From positions 1 through 21,602 of the forward strand of contig JAZLFA010000042.1 in the NCBI GenBank assembly GCA_045615545.1: a stretch of DNA of 21,602 nt, in the 5' to 3' direction. Below, piece after piece: positions 13,142 through 20,152 of the stretch. The stretch's first letter is position 1; each line of letters begins with the position of its first letter. The translations under genes were made by a program, and so were the position numbers. The notes below the pieces were generated by a model. The model saw nothing but the letters and a program-made list of their open reading frames with translations, ran no database searches and was not told the DNA's origin. The stretch comes from SIG220 sp045615545 (GTDB taxonomy: Bacteria; Bacillota_I; Bacilli_A; RFN20; CAG-826).

Positions 13142-14653
13142 GTGAAAACAAACATTAGAGTAAACGTAATTATTAACATCATTAGAACTCTTGTTTTAAC
13201 AATTCTTTCATTTATTACATATCCATGGGTTTGTCGATATTTAGGCGATACCGCACTTGGTACTTATTCATGGGCTGTTACATTTGTTGCATACTTTTTG
13301 ATCTTGGCGAAAATCGGTGTTCCAAACCTTGCAATTAGGGAGTGCGTTAAATATCGTAATGACAAAGAAAAACTTTCCAATAAAGTTCAGTTATATTTCA
13401 TAATTCAAGCAGTCTCAACCGTTATCTCGTTTGGATTAATGTGCTTAATTATTTTTATTGTTCCTCAAATAAAAGAAAATGCCTCTTTAATATTTATACT
13501 ATCGTTAAATTTTTTAACCGGCGCATTCTCATTTGAATGGGTATTCATTGCTTTAGAAAAGCAATTCTATATGTCTGCTAGAATGGTTGTTACCCTTGCC
13601 TTAACAGCGATTCTTGTTGTTACAATGGTTTCAAATCCAAGCGACATTTATATTTACGCATTAATAACAGTTTCTGTAACCATCTTCTCTGTAATTGCTA
13701 ACTTAATTTATGTCCGTAAATTTATTTCATTTAAAAAGACAATGCCTTATGAAATTAAAGGTTTATTTAAACCATTATTGGTATTATGTGCTTTATCATT
13801 ATTTATTTCGGCTTATAACCAAACAGATACATTTGTATTAGGTTTTATCGATTCAACCAAAACGGAAGTTGGAAGCTATTCTGTTGGGATTAAAAGCATC
13901 GATATAATTATCGGTTTTATCACCGCATTATCAACAGTATTTATTCCAGCAGCTAGCTATTATTGGCAAAAAGAAAATAAAGAACAATATAACAAGCTCA
14001 CTAAGTATTCTATGAATATTGCATTATTTATTGTATTGCCTGCTGTTGCCACTATCACTGTTTTAGCAATACCTATTACTAAACTCATATCAGGTAACTA
14101 TGTTACAAGTGGCTTTGATAATTCCGCATATGTATTAATGGCCTTATCTTCTATGATGATCACGTATTCGTTAGGAGATATCATATATAACCAAATTCTT
14201 TTGCCTCAAGGAAAAGAAAAGCATTACTTATTTGCATTTATGGCAGGAACAATAATTAATATAGCCTTTTCGTTAATTCTTGGTTTATTGGCATTTAAAG
14301 ATAAGCCATCTATAGGAGTCGCTATCGGAACGGCGGTTACTGATTTACTTGTTTTACTATATTTAGTAATTGATTCATTCGCTTATGTTAAAAAAGCACT
14401 CTTTAATATGAATAGTTTAAAGATTCTTGTTGCCGCTATTATTGTTACTACAGTAACAATAGGATTAAAGATTGCCTTCGAAAATGCTTTTAAAAACATA
14501 GATAAAGGAACAATGTATATATTAGAAATTGTTTTAACTGTAATTATTGATGCAGTAATCTACGTTGGAATCTTAGCAATATCAAAAGAAGATTTAGTCT
14601 CTTCTTTCTTTAGAAAGAAAAAGCAAACTATAGTAGAGGCCAATGACCAGTAG
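13142..14653 (+). CDS. Wzx-type polysaccharide flippase (PST/MOP superfamily)
   Basis: 503 residues with about 14 membrane helices, the standard count. The N-terminal RTLVLTILSFITYPWVCRYLGDTALGTYSWA (about 16-45) is the hallmark of Wzx-like exporters, followed by KIGVPNLAIRE. It would flip the lipid-linked repeat unit to the outer face before polymerisation by the Wzy-like protein encoded nearby. The start codon is GTG at the predicted transcription start. The basic tail FFRKKKQT is cytoplasmic. Its last 26 bases overlap the end of the converging small membrane-protein gene. Capsule, teichuronic-type polymer or other glycan cannot be distinguished. Confidence 0.9.
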   Translation: MKTNIRVNVIINIIRTLVLTILSFITYPWVCRYLGDTALGTYSWAVTFVAYFLILAKIGVPNLAIRECVKYRNDKEKLSNKVQLYFIIQAVSTVISFGLMCLIIFIVPQIKENASLIFILSLNFLTGAFSFEWVFIALEKQFYMSARMVVTLALTAILVVTMVSNPSDIYIYALITVSVTIFSVIANLIYVRKFISFKKTMPYEIKGLFKPLLVLCALSLFISAYNQTDTFVLGFIDSTKTEVGSYSVGIKSIDIIIGFITALSTVFIPAASYYWQKENKEQYNKLTKYSMNIALFIVLPAVATITVLAIPITKLISGNYVTSGFDNSAYVLMALSSMMITYSLGDIIYNQILLPQGKEKHYLFAFMAGTIINIAFSLILGLLAFKDKPSIGVAIGTAVTDLLVLLYLVIDSFAYVKKALFNMNSLKILVAAIIVTTVTIGLKIAFENAFKNIDKGTMYILEIVLTVIIDAVIYVGILAISKEDLVSSFFRKKKQTIVEANDQ

Positions 14654-14978
14654 TTTTATATATAACAAAGAATATTACAAATATAATTAATAATAAAATA
14701 AACGAAAAGATAAACGGCCATCTAACGGTCCATATATTTGTTTCAATTTCAATAGGAAATTTATCCATTACATTAGGATTTTTTCTTTTATATCTTACGA
14801 TTATGATGTCACCAAAGACATAAGCAAGGATAGCGTATATGCACGCGATTATTAATATAAGGTAAGGATAAGGAAAAGACTTATCAATTGCGTAGGCAAT
14901 AAAAGGGACACCTATACCAATCCCTAATATTAGAATTGTAATCAAATATGTTTGATAATGCTTCAGTGAAGGAACCAT
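14628..14978 (-). CDS. small multi-span membrane protein, unknown
   Basis: 116 residues with about three predicted membrane segments (9-30, 38-60, 90-110) and a basic loop VRYKRKNPNVMDKFP between the second and third. No Shine-Dalgarno precedes the ATG; an AT-rich TATATA-like stretch lies directly before it, so the gene may be leaderless. It converges on and overlaps the flippase gene by 26 bases and is divergent from the TupA-like gene, with only 34 bases between the starts. No family is recognised. Its place inside the polysaccharide locus suggests, but does not prove, a role in surface-polymer assembly. Confidence 0.6.
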   Translation of the reverse strand: MVPSLKHYQTYLITILILGIGIGVPFIAYAIDKSFPYPYLILIIACIYAILAYVFGDIIIVRYKRKNPNVMDKFPIEIETNIWTVRWPFIFSFILLLIIFVIFFVIYKTTGHWPLL

Positions 14979-14997
14979 ATATATATCTCATAAAAAA

Positions 14998-15006
14998 TGA
15001 TATACT
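14998..15006 (+). promoter_or_regulatory. extended -10, leaderless promoter of the TupA-like gene
   Basis: TGATATACT (14998-15006) is an extended -10; six bases follow before the ATG at 15013. There is no good -35 and no Shine-Dalgarno. From 14992 to 15015 it is the same as the ung start region except at one position. Confidence 0.55.
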
Positions 15007-15012
15007 TTTCTT

Positions 15013-15915
15013 ATGTCTCCAACAAGCAAGAAACATAATAAGTTCATCCGTACATTAACATGTCCAGTTAGAAAATTAATAAAATGTATTTCACCAAGAA
15101 AGTATGTTTCTTTCGAATATCGTTATATCACTGGTCATAAACTAAATTTAAATAACCCAACACGTTATACCGAAAAACTTCAATACCTCCGTTTATATAC
15201 ATATTCAAATAATGAAAAAGTATCACATTGCGCTTCTAGAGTGGGAGCAAGAGAATATGTAATAGATAAGGGATTTAATGACAAATTAATTAAGGTTTAC
15301 GGCGTTTTTGATAGTTTTTCACAAATTAACTTCAATGAATTACCTAATCAATTTGTTATCAAATGTTCACATGCTTGTGGATTTAATCAAATTGTTTTTG
15401 ATAAAAATTCACTCGATTTAAAAAGAGCAAAAAAACAATTTGATAAATGGCTTAAAACGGATTATGGGAAACTAACTGTGGAGCCACATTATTCATTAAT
15501 CAAACCACAAATTATTATTGAAGAATTATTATTAGAAGACGGCTCATTACCTACTGAATACAAAATTCATGTATTTAATGGTGCCGCTAAATCTATGTAT
15601 ATAGTCACAAATAGAAATAAAGATATTAGGTACAACAATTATTACATCGATTGGACTCCATTTGATGAATCACAATTTAATCATTGGAAAAAGAGTGAGG
15701 CACCAATAAAAAAGCCATCTTGTTGGTTGGAGTTGGTCAAGATGGCCGAAGTGTTAGCAGGTGATTTCCCTTTTGTTAGGGTCGATCTATATTGTATTAA
15801 CAATAAGATTTATTTTTCCGAAATGACTTTTACCCCAGCGAAGGGCACGCTTTTATTTGATGATGATAAAGCGGACTTTATTATGGGAGAATGGCTAAAT
15901 ATTAACGCCAAGTAG
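15013..15915 (+). CDS. TupA-like ATP-grasp protein
   Basis: 300 residues. The order YRYITGHKLNLNNPTRYTEKLQYLRLY (about 37-63), the FVIKCSHACGFN strand (about 114-125), then VKP-type IIEELLLEDG and the C-terminal KIYFSEMTFTPAKGTLLFDDD are the conserved blocks of the TupA-like ATP-grasp family, linked to teichuronopeptide synthesis in Bacillus. The family is thought to join amino acids or peptides to cell-surface polymers using ATP. KCSHACG and the EMTFTPA segment carry likely nucleotide and metal contacts. The N-terminus is basic and lacks a signal, so it acts in the cytoplasm. Its neighbours (GTs, flippase, polymerase) fit polymer decoration. Its last 14 bases overlap the converging lipoprotein gene. 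Confidence 0.85.
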   Translation: MSPTSKKHNKFIRTLTCPVRKLIKCISPRKYVSFEYRYITGHKLNLNNPTRYTEKLQYLRLYTYSNNEKVSHCASRVGAREYVIDKGFNDKLIKVYGVFDSFSQINFNELPNQFVIKCSHACGFNQIVFDKNSLDLKRAKKQFDKWLKTDYGKLTVEPHYSLIKPQIIIEELLLEDGSLPTEYKIHVFNGAAKSMYIVTNRNKDIRYNNYYIDWTPFDESQFNHWKKSEAPIKKPSCWLELVKMAEVLAGDFPFVRVDLYCINNKIYFSEMTFTPAKGTLLFDDDKADFIMGEWLNINAK

Positions 15916-16702
15916 AACGCGGAAACATTACTTCGTAAAGAAATAGAGCATGGTCGTAATTAACGCCCATGTTTTCATTATATTCTTCATACAAAAGCTT
16001 ATAGTCAATTGTCATTCCACATATTCTATTTGTGTTAATGTTACGCATTGAAAAACCAAAGGCAACATAATCGCTAAAATCACTGACATTAGTATTTACG
16101 TTATTTAATACATACTTATATGTGACTTTGTTATATCCGGTATCGTTACGATAAACTAATCCAATATGTAGCTCAATATCACTACGATGTCCAGGAATCT
16201 CTCCATGACTCTTAAAATCAAGCTCACTCTTAAAATGCATAAAGAAATAATCTGCGCTTACCATTTCTTTTTTAAACATGGTACCAAAACCTGACTCATC
16301 TATCTGTACCCTCACAGTTTCATATCTTCCAAAACAGAACAATTTACCATCAAATAATTTAGATGGGTAGCCTTCTTTAAATGATTCATCAACGTTTCTT
16401 AAAGCGTTACTCATGCCATATGAGTTTGATTCTTCAGAATATATGTCTGAAATAGAAACATTTGGTTCTTCTAACTTGAAGTTAACATCATTAAAACTTA
16501 TGAACGGCAAGTCATTATCAGTAATATCTTTATATACATTAGGGTATTCTTTCATGTCATTATCATAAACACGATAATAATTATTCTCCCAAATTGGGGA
16601 ATTATATAAATTACCATCATATATTTGTTTCAATCCATAGCCACATGAAGTCAAAACCAATGTTGGAAAAAACAATAAAATTCTAAATAATTTCTTATTC
16701 AT
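15902..16702 (-). CDS. lipoprotein of unknown function
   Basis: 266 residues. Signal peptide MNKKLFRILLFFPTLVL then lipobox LTSC, with the lipid-modified Cys at residue 20. The mature part is hydrophilic, without recognised domains, probably beta-rich (alternating strands with many Tyr and Asn). It should be anchored on the outer face of the membrane. Its ATG overlaps the end of the polymerase-like gene by 8 bases and the AAAGGAG site lies inside that gene, so the two are co-translated. A role next to the polymerase is likely but unknown. Confidence 0.75.
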   Translation of the reverse strand: MNKKLFRILLFFPTLVLTSCGYGLKQIYDGNLYNSPIWENNYYRVYDNDMKEYPNVYKDITDNDLPFISFNDVNFKLEEPNVSISDIYSEESNSYGMSNALRNVDESFKEGYPSKLFDGKLFCFGRYETVRVQIDESGFGTMFKKEMVSADYFFMHFKSELDFKSHGEIPGHRSDIELHIGLVYRNDTGYNKVTYKYVLNNVNTNVSDFSDYVAFGFSMRNINTNRICGMTIDYKLLYEEYNENMGVNYDHALFLYEVMFPRSTWR

Positions 16703-18059
16703 TTGTTTCTCCTTTCATGCCGATAGAATACATATAACCAAGGATAAAAATAATCACCAAAAATGGACCGGACAAATATAATGGGAGTTGATTATAAAAA
16801 TTCACCATTCTTAATACCGATCCGTTAATAAATGTATAAACAAAATATTCAACCACTAAAGCAAATAAAAGAATCTTTTCAACTTGATTATCTCTATTAC
16901 TCTTTAAGTAATTAATCGTGCCCTTACAAGCAATAATAAGGAATAAAATAAAGAAGATAAACAAGAAGAAACCACCATACATAATGGAATCAAATAACCA
17001 GTTTCCACTTGGATAAATTACATAATCATTCGCATAGTTAACTATATATGGAGCAAAGCCAAATAGTTTTTCTTTAGTAAACATTCCGTCAAGAATATAG
17101 TTAATATCACTAATTAATTTATTTTCATTAAAGACATAATTAAAGAAACCGTTTGAATGTGTGATTTTGTTAACAAAACCAACACCATTCGCATTACAAA
17201 TTATGAAAACGACTAGAAGAATAAATAAGAGTAAGAATATTAATAAAATAATTTTACTTACTTTATTACGAAGTTTATCAAACTTAGCAAAGACCACTAT
17301 TAAACCAATAACTAAAATAGTTAATATATCGGCTACAAGCATTACTTTTGAAACGGTAAAGATTAATGCGAGCAATGCCAATAAAGTAAATAAACATAAA
17401 GAAATGAATTCTTTTTTCTTTTCTTTTGGAGAAATAAAGAATAAGCCAATCGCACTAGTTAATAGTAATGATGGGAACAAACTAAAATACTGTATTGTGA
17501 TTGATTCAAAGTGAAAACTTATAAGTCCATATGCGGTTTGATTTAACGCTACACGCGAAACTGTTCCGTCATAATATGTGTGATAGTAACTATACTTTAT
17601 TGTATAGAAAGCTCCATATTGCATTAATGTCATCACAAAATTCAAAAACGTAATTAATGCTAATACACTATTAAGAGTAAATAATAAGTGTTTAATTTTG
17701 AAAGAAGGTAAACGGCTCACTAAATAACCCGAAGTAACAAACACTAATAAAGTGATAGGAACAAATACCCTTTCTGCTAAACCAACAGAACTTGCCGAAT
17801 AAGATGATAAAACGGCAATAAGCCCATAAACTAATATCGGCATCGCAAAAATAATATAGGTAGATACATTTTCTTTTTTTAGTTGCCAAAAAGTCATCAA
17901 GCCTAAAAGTAATAAAATAGCAATTCCAAGAACGGAATATAAAATATATGAATCACCAAAAGAGAATATAGTAAAAGCAATTATCTCCAAAGACAAAAAA
18001 CTTACAACTGGAGCATAAACAAACCAACTCTTTAGTTTGTTAAGAAATTTCATAAGCAT
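16695..18059 (-). CDS. O-antigen ligase/Wzy-like polymerase
   Basis: 454 residues with about 11-12 membrane helices. Wzy-like features are a large extracytoplasmic loop in the last third (about 290-350, containing ILDGMFTKEKLFGF and SGNWLFDSIMYGGFFLFIFF) and many Leu/Ile/Phe helices. The GNW-FDSIM-YGG segment corresponds to the H-N-xxLD-xxx-GG pattern of O-antigen ligase and polymerase proteins. It would join exported repeat units outside the membrane. Primary sequences in this family are too variable to name the linkage. The start at 18059 follows a TATAAT/TATATA box by 4-6 bases; a shorter start at 18053 is possible. Confidence 0.75.
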   Translation of the reverse strand: MLMKFLNKLKSWFVYAPVVSFLSLEIIAFTIFSFGDSYILYSVLGIAILLLLGLMTFWQLKKENVSTYIIFAMPILVYGLIAVLSSYSASSVGLAERVFVPITLLVFVTSGYLVSRLPSFKIKHLLFTLNSVLALITFLNFVMTLMQYGAFYTIKYSYYHTYYDGTVSRVALNQTAYGLISFHFESITIQYFSLFPSLLLTSAIGLFFISPKEKKKEFISLCLFTLLALLALIFTVSKVMLVADILTILVIGLIVVFAKFDKLRNKVSKIILLIFLLLFILLVVFIICNANGVGFVNKITHSNGFFNYVFNENKLISDINYILDGMFTKEKLFGFAPYIVNYANDYVIYPSGNWLFDSIMYGGFFLFIFFILFLIIACKGTINYLKSNRDNQVEKILLFALVVEYFVYTFINGSVLRMVNFYNQLPLYLSGPFLVIIFILGYMYSIGMKGETNE

Positions 18060-18063
18060 ATAT

Positions 18064-18071
18064 ATTATATA
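18064..18071 (-). promoter_or_regulatory. possible leaderless -10 of the polymerase gene
   Basis: The minus strand carries overlapping TATATA (18071-18066) and TATAAT (18069-18064) just before the ATG at 18059, giving 6 or 4 bases of spacing. No Shine-Dalgarno and no clear -35 are seen. The degV terminator lies just upstream, which shows that a new promoter is needed here. Confidence 0.4.
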
Positions 18072-18079
18072 CTCATTAA

Positions 18080-18104
18080 AAAGAAAAAAGCGATAATCGC
18101 TTTT
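18080..18104 (-). terminator. intrinsic terminator after degV
   Basis: AAAAGCGA (18086-18093), loop of three, TCGCTTTT (18097-18104): a perfect 8-bp stem. On the minus strand it is followed by TTTTTTCTTTTT-type sequence, ending the degV transcript. It is weaker on the plus strand. Confidence 0.8.
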
Positions 18105-18129
18105 CTCTTATTAAATTTGAAATTAAATT

Positions 18130-18978
18130 TTAATCTTTTCCACCATCATTAATGTATAGAATACCTAAACATTTTGGCCCACAGTGAGATGTAATAGTGC
18201 TGCCAGCAACAGTGTGATAAATTTTCTTAAATCCACGTTTTTGTAATGCTTCTATAGCAACTTCAACCATTTCTGGGGATGCGGTTGTATTAGTTAAGAA
18301 AGCAACCGATAAATCAGGATTATTAAAATCTTTAAGTGTATCAGCACAGTATTGTTCAATAACAACATTATTCTTTCCGCGATATTGTTTGTTGTGACTC
18401 ATTGTGCCATTTTTAACAACAATACGAGGTTTGAGTTTTAGTAAGTTAGCGCCAAAAGCTTTAAGTGCACTACACCTTCCGCCTTTAACCAAATAATCCA
18501 ATGTATTAAGAACGAAACTTGCTTGAACATATGGAATTCGTTCTTCAACCTTTTTCACAATTTCTTCACAATTTAAACCGGAATCTGCAAGTTTTTTTGC
18601 ATAAATTGCCAATAAACCAATACCAGTTGATAAGGTTCTTGAATCAATAACATAAACGTTTTTGACTTTACTAGCAAGCTCACGTAAATGCGAACATGAA
18701 GAAGAGAGTTCACCGCTTAATGAAAGATGAATAACTGCATCATATTCTTTTAGTAAAGAGCCGATATATTCTTCATATTCAAATTCATTGACTGCAGCTG
18801 TTTTAGGCAATATTCCTGTTTGATCAACATATTCAAATATTTGTTCAGGAGTAATCTCGCCATCCTTTCCTTGGGTTTCGCCAAGCAAAACAGTATAAGG
18901 AATGGTATGGATGTCATACTCTTTTAATATTTCTGGGGATAAATCACAAGTCGATTCACAAGAAATTGCAATTTTCAT
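18130..18978 (-). CDS. DegV family fatty-acid-binding protein
   Basis: 282 residues from the ATG at 18978; this start matches the family (MKIAISCESTCDLSPEI) and has GAGGT 10 bases upstream. An upstream in-frame ATG (19029) would add a non-conserved stretch. DegV/FakB proteins bind a fatty acid and, in FakB, present it to the kinase FakA for phosphorylation. The pattern YVIDSRTLSTGIGLLA, the LDYLVKGGRCS loop and the HCGPKCLGILY end are the usual binding-pocket blocks. No FakA is in the window, so the partner is elsewhere. Transcribed alone: own promoter and terminator. Confidence 0.9.
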   Translation of the reverse strand: MKIAISCESTCDLSPEILKEYDIHTIPYTVLLGETQGKDGEITPEQIFEYVDQTGILPKTAAVNEFEYEEYIGSLLKEYDAVIHLSLSGELSSSCSHLRELASKVKNVYVIDSRTLSTGIGLLAIYAKKLADSGLNCEEIVKKVEERIPYVQASFVLNTLDYLVKGGRCSALKAFGANLLKLKPRIVVKNGTMSHNKQYRGKNNVVIEQYCADTLKDFNNPDLSVAFLTNTTASPEMVEVAIEALQKRGFKKIYHTVAGSTITSHCGPKCLGILYINDGGKD

Positions 18979-19000
18979 ATTTGTACATACCTCGTCATAT

Positions 19001-19029
19001 ATTGTAAAAAATAATGAAACTGAGTTCAA
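19001..19029 (-). promoter_or_regulatory. degV promoter
   Basis: TTGAAC (19029-19024) and TACAAT (19006-19001), with a 17-base spacer on the minus strand. RNA starts about 16-17 bases before the degV ATG and includes GAGGT, so this one is not leaderless. GAGTT-CA-AACTC (19022-19033) is a short palindrome over the -35. Confidence 0.55.
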
Positions 19030-19038
19030 ACTCTTTAA

Positions 19039-19067
19039 TTCGCATTTTATTATATTTGTTTTATAAT
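19039..19067 (+). promoter_or_regulatory. promoter of the YgjV-like gene
   Basis: TTCGCA (19039-19044), a 17-base spacer and TATAAT (19062-19067). Transcription would start near 19074, giving a leader of only about 7 bases and no Shine-Dalgarno. Confidence 0.55.
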
Positions 19068-19080
19068 TTAATAGAAATTT

Positions 19081-19644
19081 ATGGCACCAGTAGATATTGC
19101 ATTCCTTACACTTGGTATTATTGCAGCTATAGTAAATGTTTTGTCATATCAGATAAAACAACAAAGGTATTATTTATTTTTCCAAATGATTATGGCCACT
19201 ATTTTGGTCATTCAATATGGCATCATTGGTGCTTGGGCAGGAATGATACTTAATATTATTGCTGCAACTAGAGCTTTGGCTTTTTATTTTAATAAGCATG
19301 AAAGAGTCGGAAGAATTGTCTTAGGAACAATATTCTCCTTATTAAACGTAGCAGCCGTTATCGTTGTTTGTGTTTGCTTTAAAGAATATTGGTACATGGG
19401 TTTAGTAATCGGTGTTGCCCAAATCGTCGGCACCATTGCGATAGCAACAGGTAGCAATCGCACCGTTAAAATTGCTCAAATGTTTATCGTCTCACCATGT
19501 TGGTTAGCTTATGCAGCCTTCTATACTGCAATAGGTCATCCAAATTATGGCGGAATTATTATGGAGACTTGTAACATATTATCAATCATCATCTTCTTTA
19601 TTCGAATTAAATACGTTGAAAAGAAAAAAGAAGAAGTTAATTAG
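19081..19644 (+). CDS. YgjV-like inner membrane protein
   Basis: 187 residues with about six membrane helices and few charges. It begins with the helix IAFLTLGIIAAIVNVLSYQIKQQRYYLFFQMI and continues IQYGIIGAWAGMILNIIAATRAL, the pattern of the Imp-YgjV family. These proteins have no established function; related regions hint at small-molecule transport but this is unproven. It is monocistronic, ends just before a bidirectional terminator, and has almost no leader. Confidence 0.7.
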   Translation: MAPVDIAFLTLGIIAAIVNVLSYQIKQQRYYLFFQMIMATILVIQYGIIGAWAGMILNIIAATRALAFYFNKHERVGRIVLGTIFSLLNVAAVIVVCVCFKEYWYMGLVIGVAQIVGTIAIATGSNRTVKIAQMFIVSPCWLAYAAFYTAIGHPNYGGIIMETCNILSIIIFFIRIKYVEKKKEEVN

Positions 19645-19656
19645 TTAATTAAAAAT

Positions 19657-19680
19657 GGACCGAACTTAAATGCTCGGTCC
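19657..19680. terminator. bidirectional terminator
   Basis: GGACCGA (19657-19663) and TCGGTCC (19674-19680) form a 7-bp stem with a 10-base loop. It lies between convergent genes (stops at 19644 and 19703). The minus strand continues ATTTTTAATT after the stem and the plus strand TATTTATT, so it serves both, better for the minus-strand aconitase X operon. Confidence 0.75.
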
Positions 19681-19702
19681 TATTTATTATGTAAAATTTT
19701 AA

Positions 19703-20140
19703 TTAAACAATGACTGTGCCATCTTCTTTAACTTCGATGACATCATTAGTTTTAACAGTTTCTAAAAATTCTTTTCCTAATCTATCAATAACAATAATTG
19801 GCGAATTTTCCCAAACTTTTGCAAGCACTGTACCAGCGGCTGCAAGGGAATCAATAGATTCGCTAAAAAGTAAGCAACTAGGATTTAATCCCATTGAGCA
19901 AATAACTTGTAGAACCATTCCACCAGTTGTGGAACCAATGGTTTGTGGTAAACAAAGCGCGACACCAGTAATGTTTATTCCATAAATATCTTTATTGTTT
20001 TGATCACCAGCAATAACTTGTTTCTTATTCATTAAAGCTGAACTTTGGAAAGTTGCTAATGTATTGACGCCTTCATGGCTAACAACCGCTTTTCCTTTAT
20101 AAGTTCCAGGAGCAAGAACGCGACCTTTAAATTCTTTCAT
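19703..20140 (-). CDS. aconitase X small (swivel, DUF126) subunit
   Basis: 145 residues, normal for the separate small subunit. It opens MKEFKGRVLAPGTYKGKAVVSHEGVNTLATFQ, with the typical DUF126 swivel features: NITGVALCLPQTIGSTTGG (about 54-72) and SLAAAGTVLAKVWENSPIIVID. In two-subunit aconitase X it closes over the active site of the large subunit. Known aconitase X enzymes are cis-3-hydroxyproline dehydratase in bacteria and phosphomevalonate dehydratase in archaea; which reaction applies here is open. The ATG has AGGAGG 8 bases upstream and is 12 bases after the large-subunit stop, so they form an operon. Confidence 0.9.
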   Translation of the reverse strand: MKEFKGRVLAPGTYKGKAVVSHEGVNTLATFQSSALMNKKQVIAGDQNNKDIYGINITGVALCLPQTIGSTTGGMVLQVICSMGLNPSCLLFSESIDSLAAAGTVLAKVWENSPIIVIDRLGKEFLETVKTNDVIEVKEDGTVIV

Positions 20141-20152
20141 CTTTCTTTCCTC

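Noticed and set aside
17161..17514. 117-codon plus-strand ORF inside the polymerase gene
   Set aside because: It is the complement of a membrane-helix-rich gene. It has no ribosome site or promoter of its own, and the protein is low-complexity.
18979..19029. Upstream ATG at 19029 as start of degV
   Set aside because: It lies within the -35 and would be untranscribed from the visible promoter. The ATG at 18978 has a ribosome site and matches the family start.
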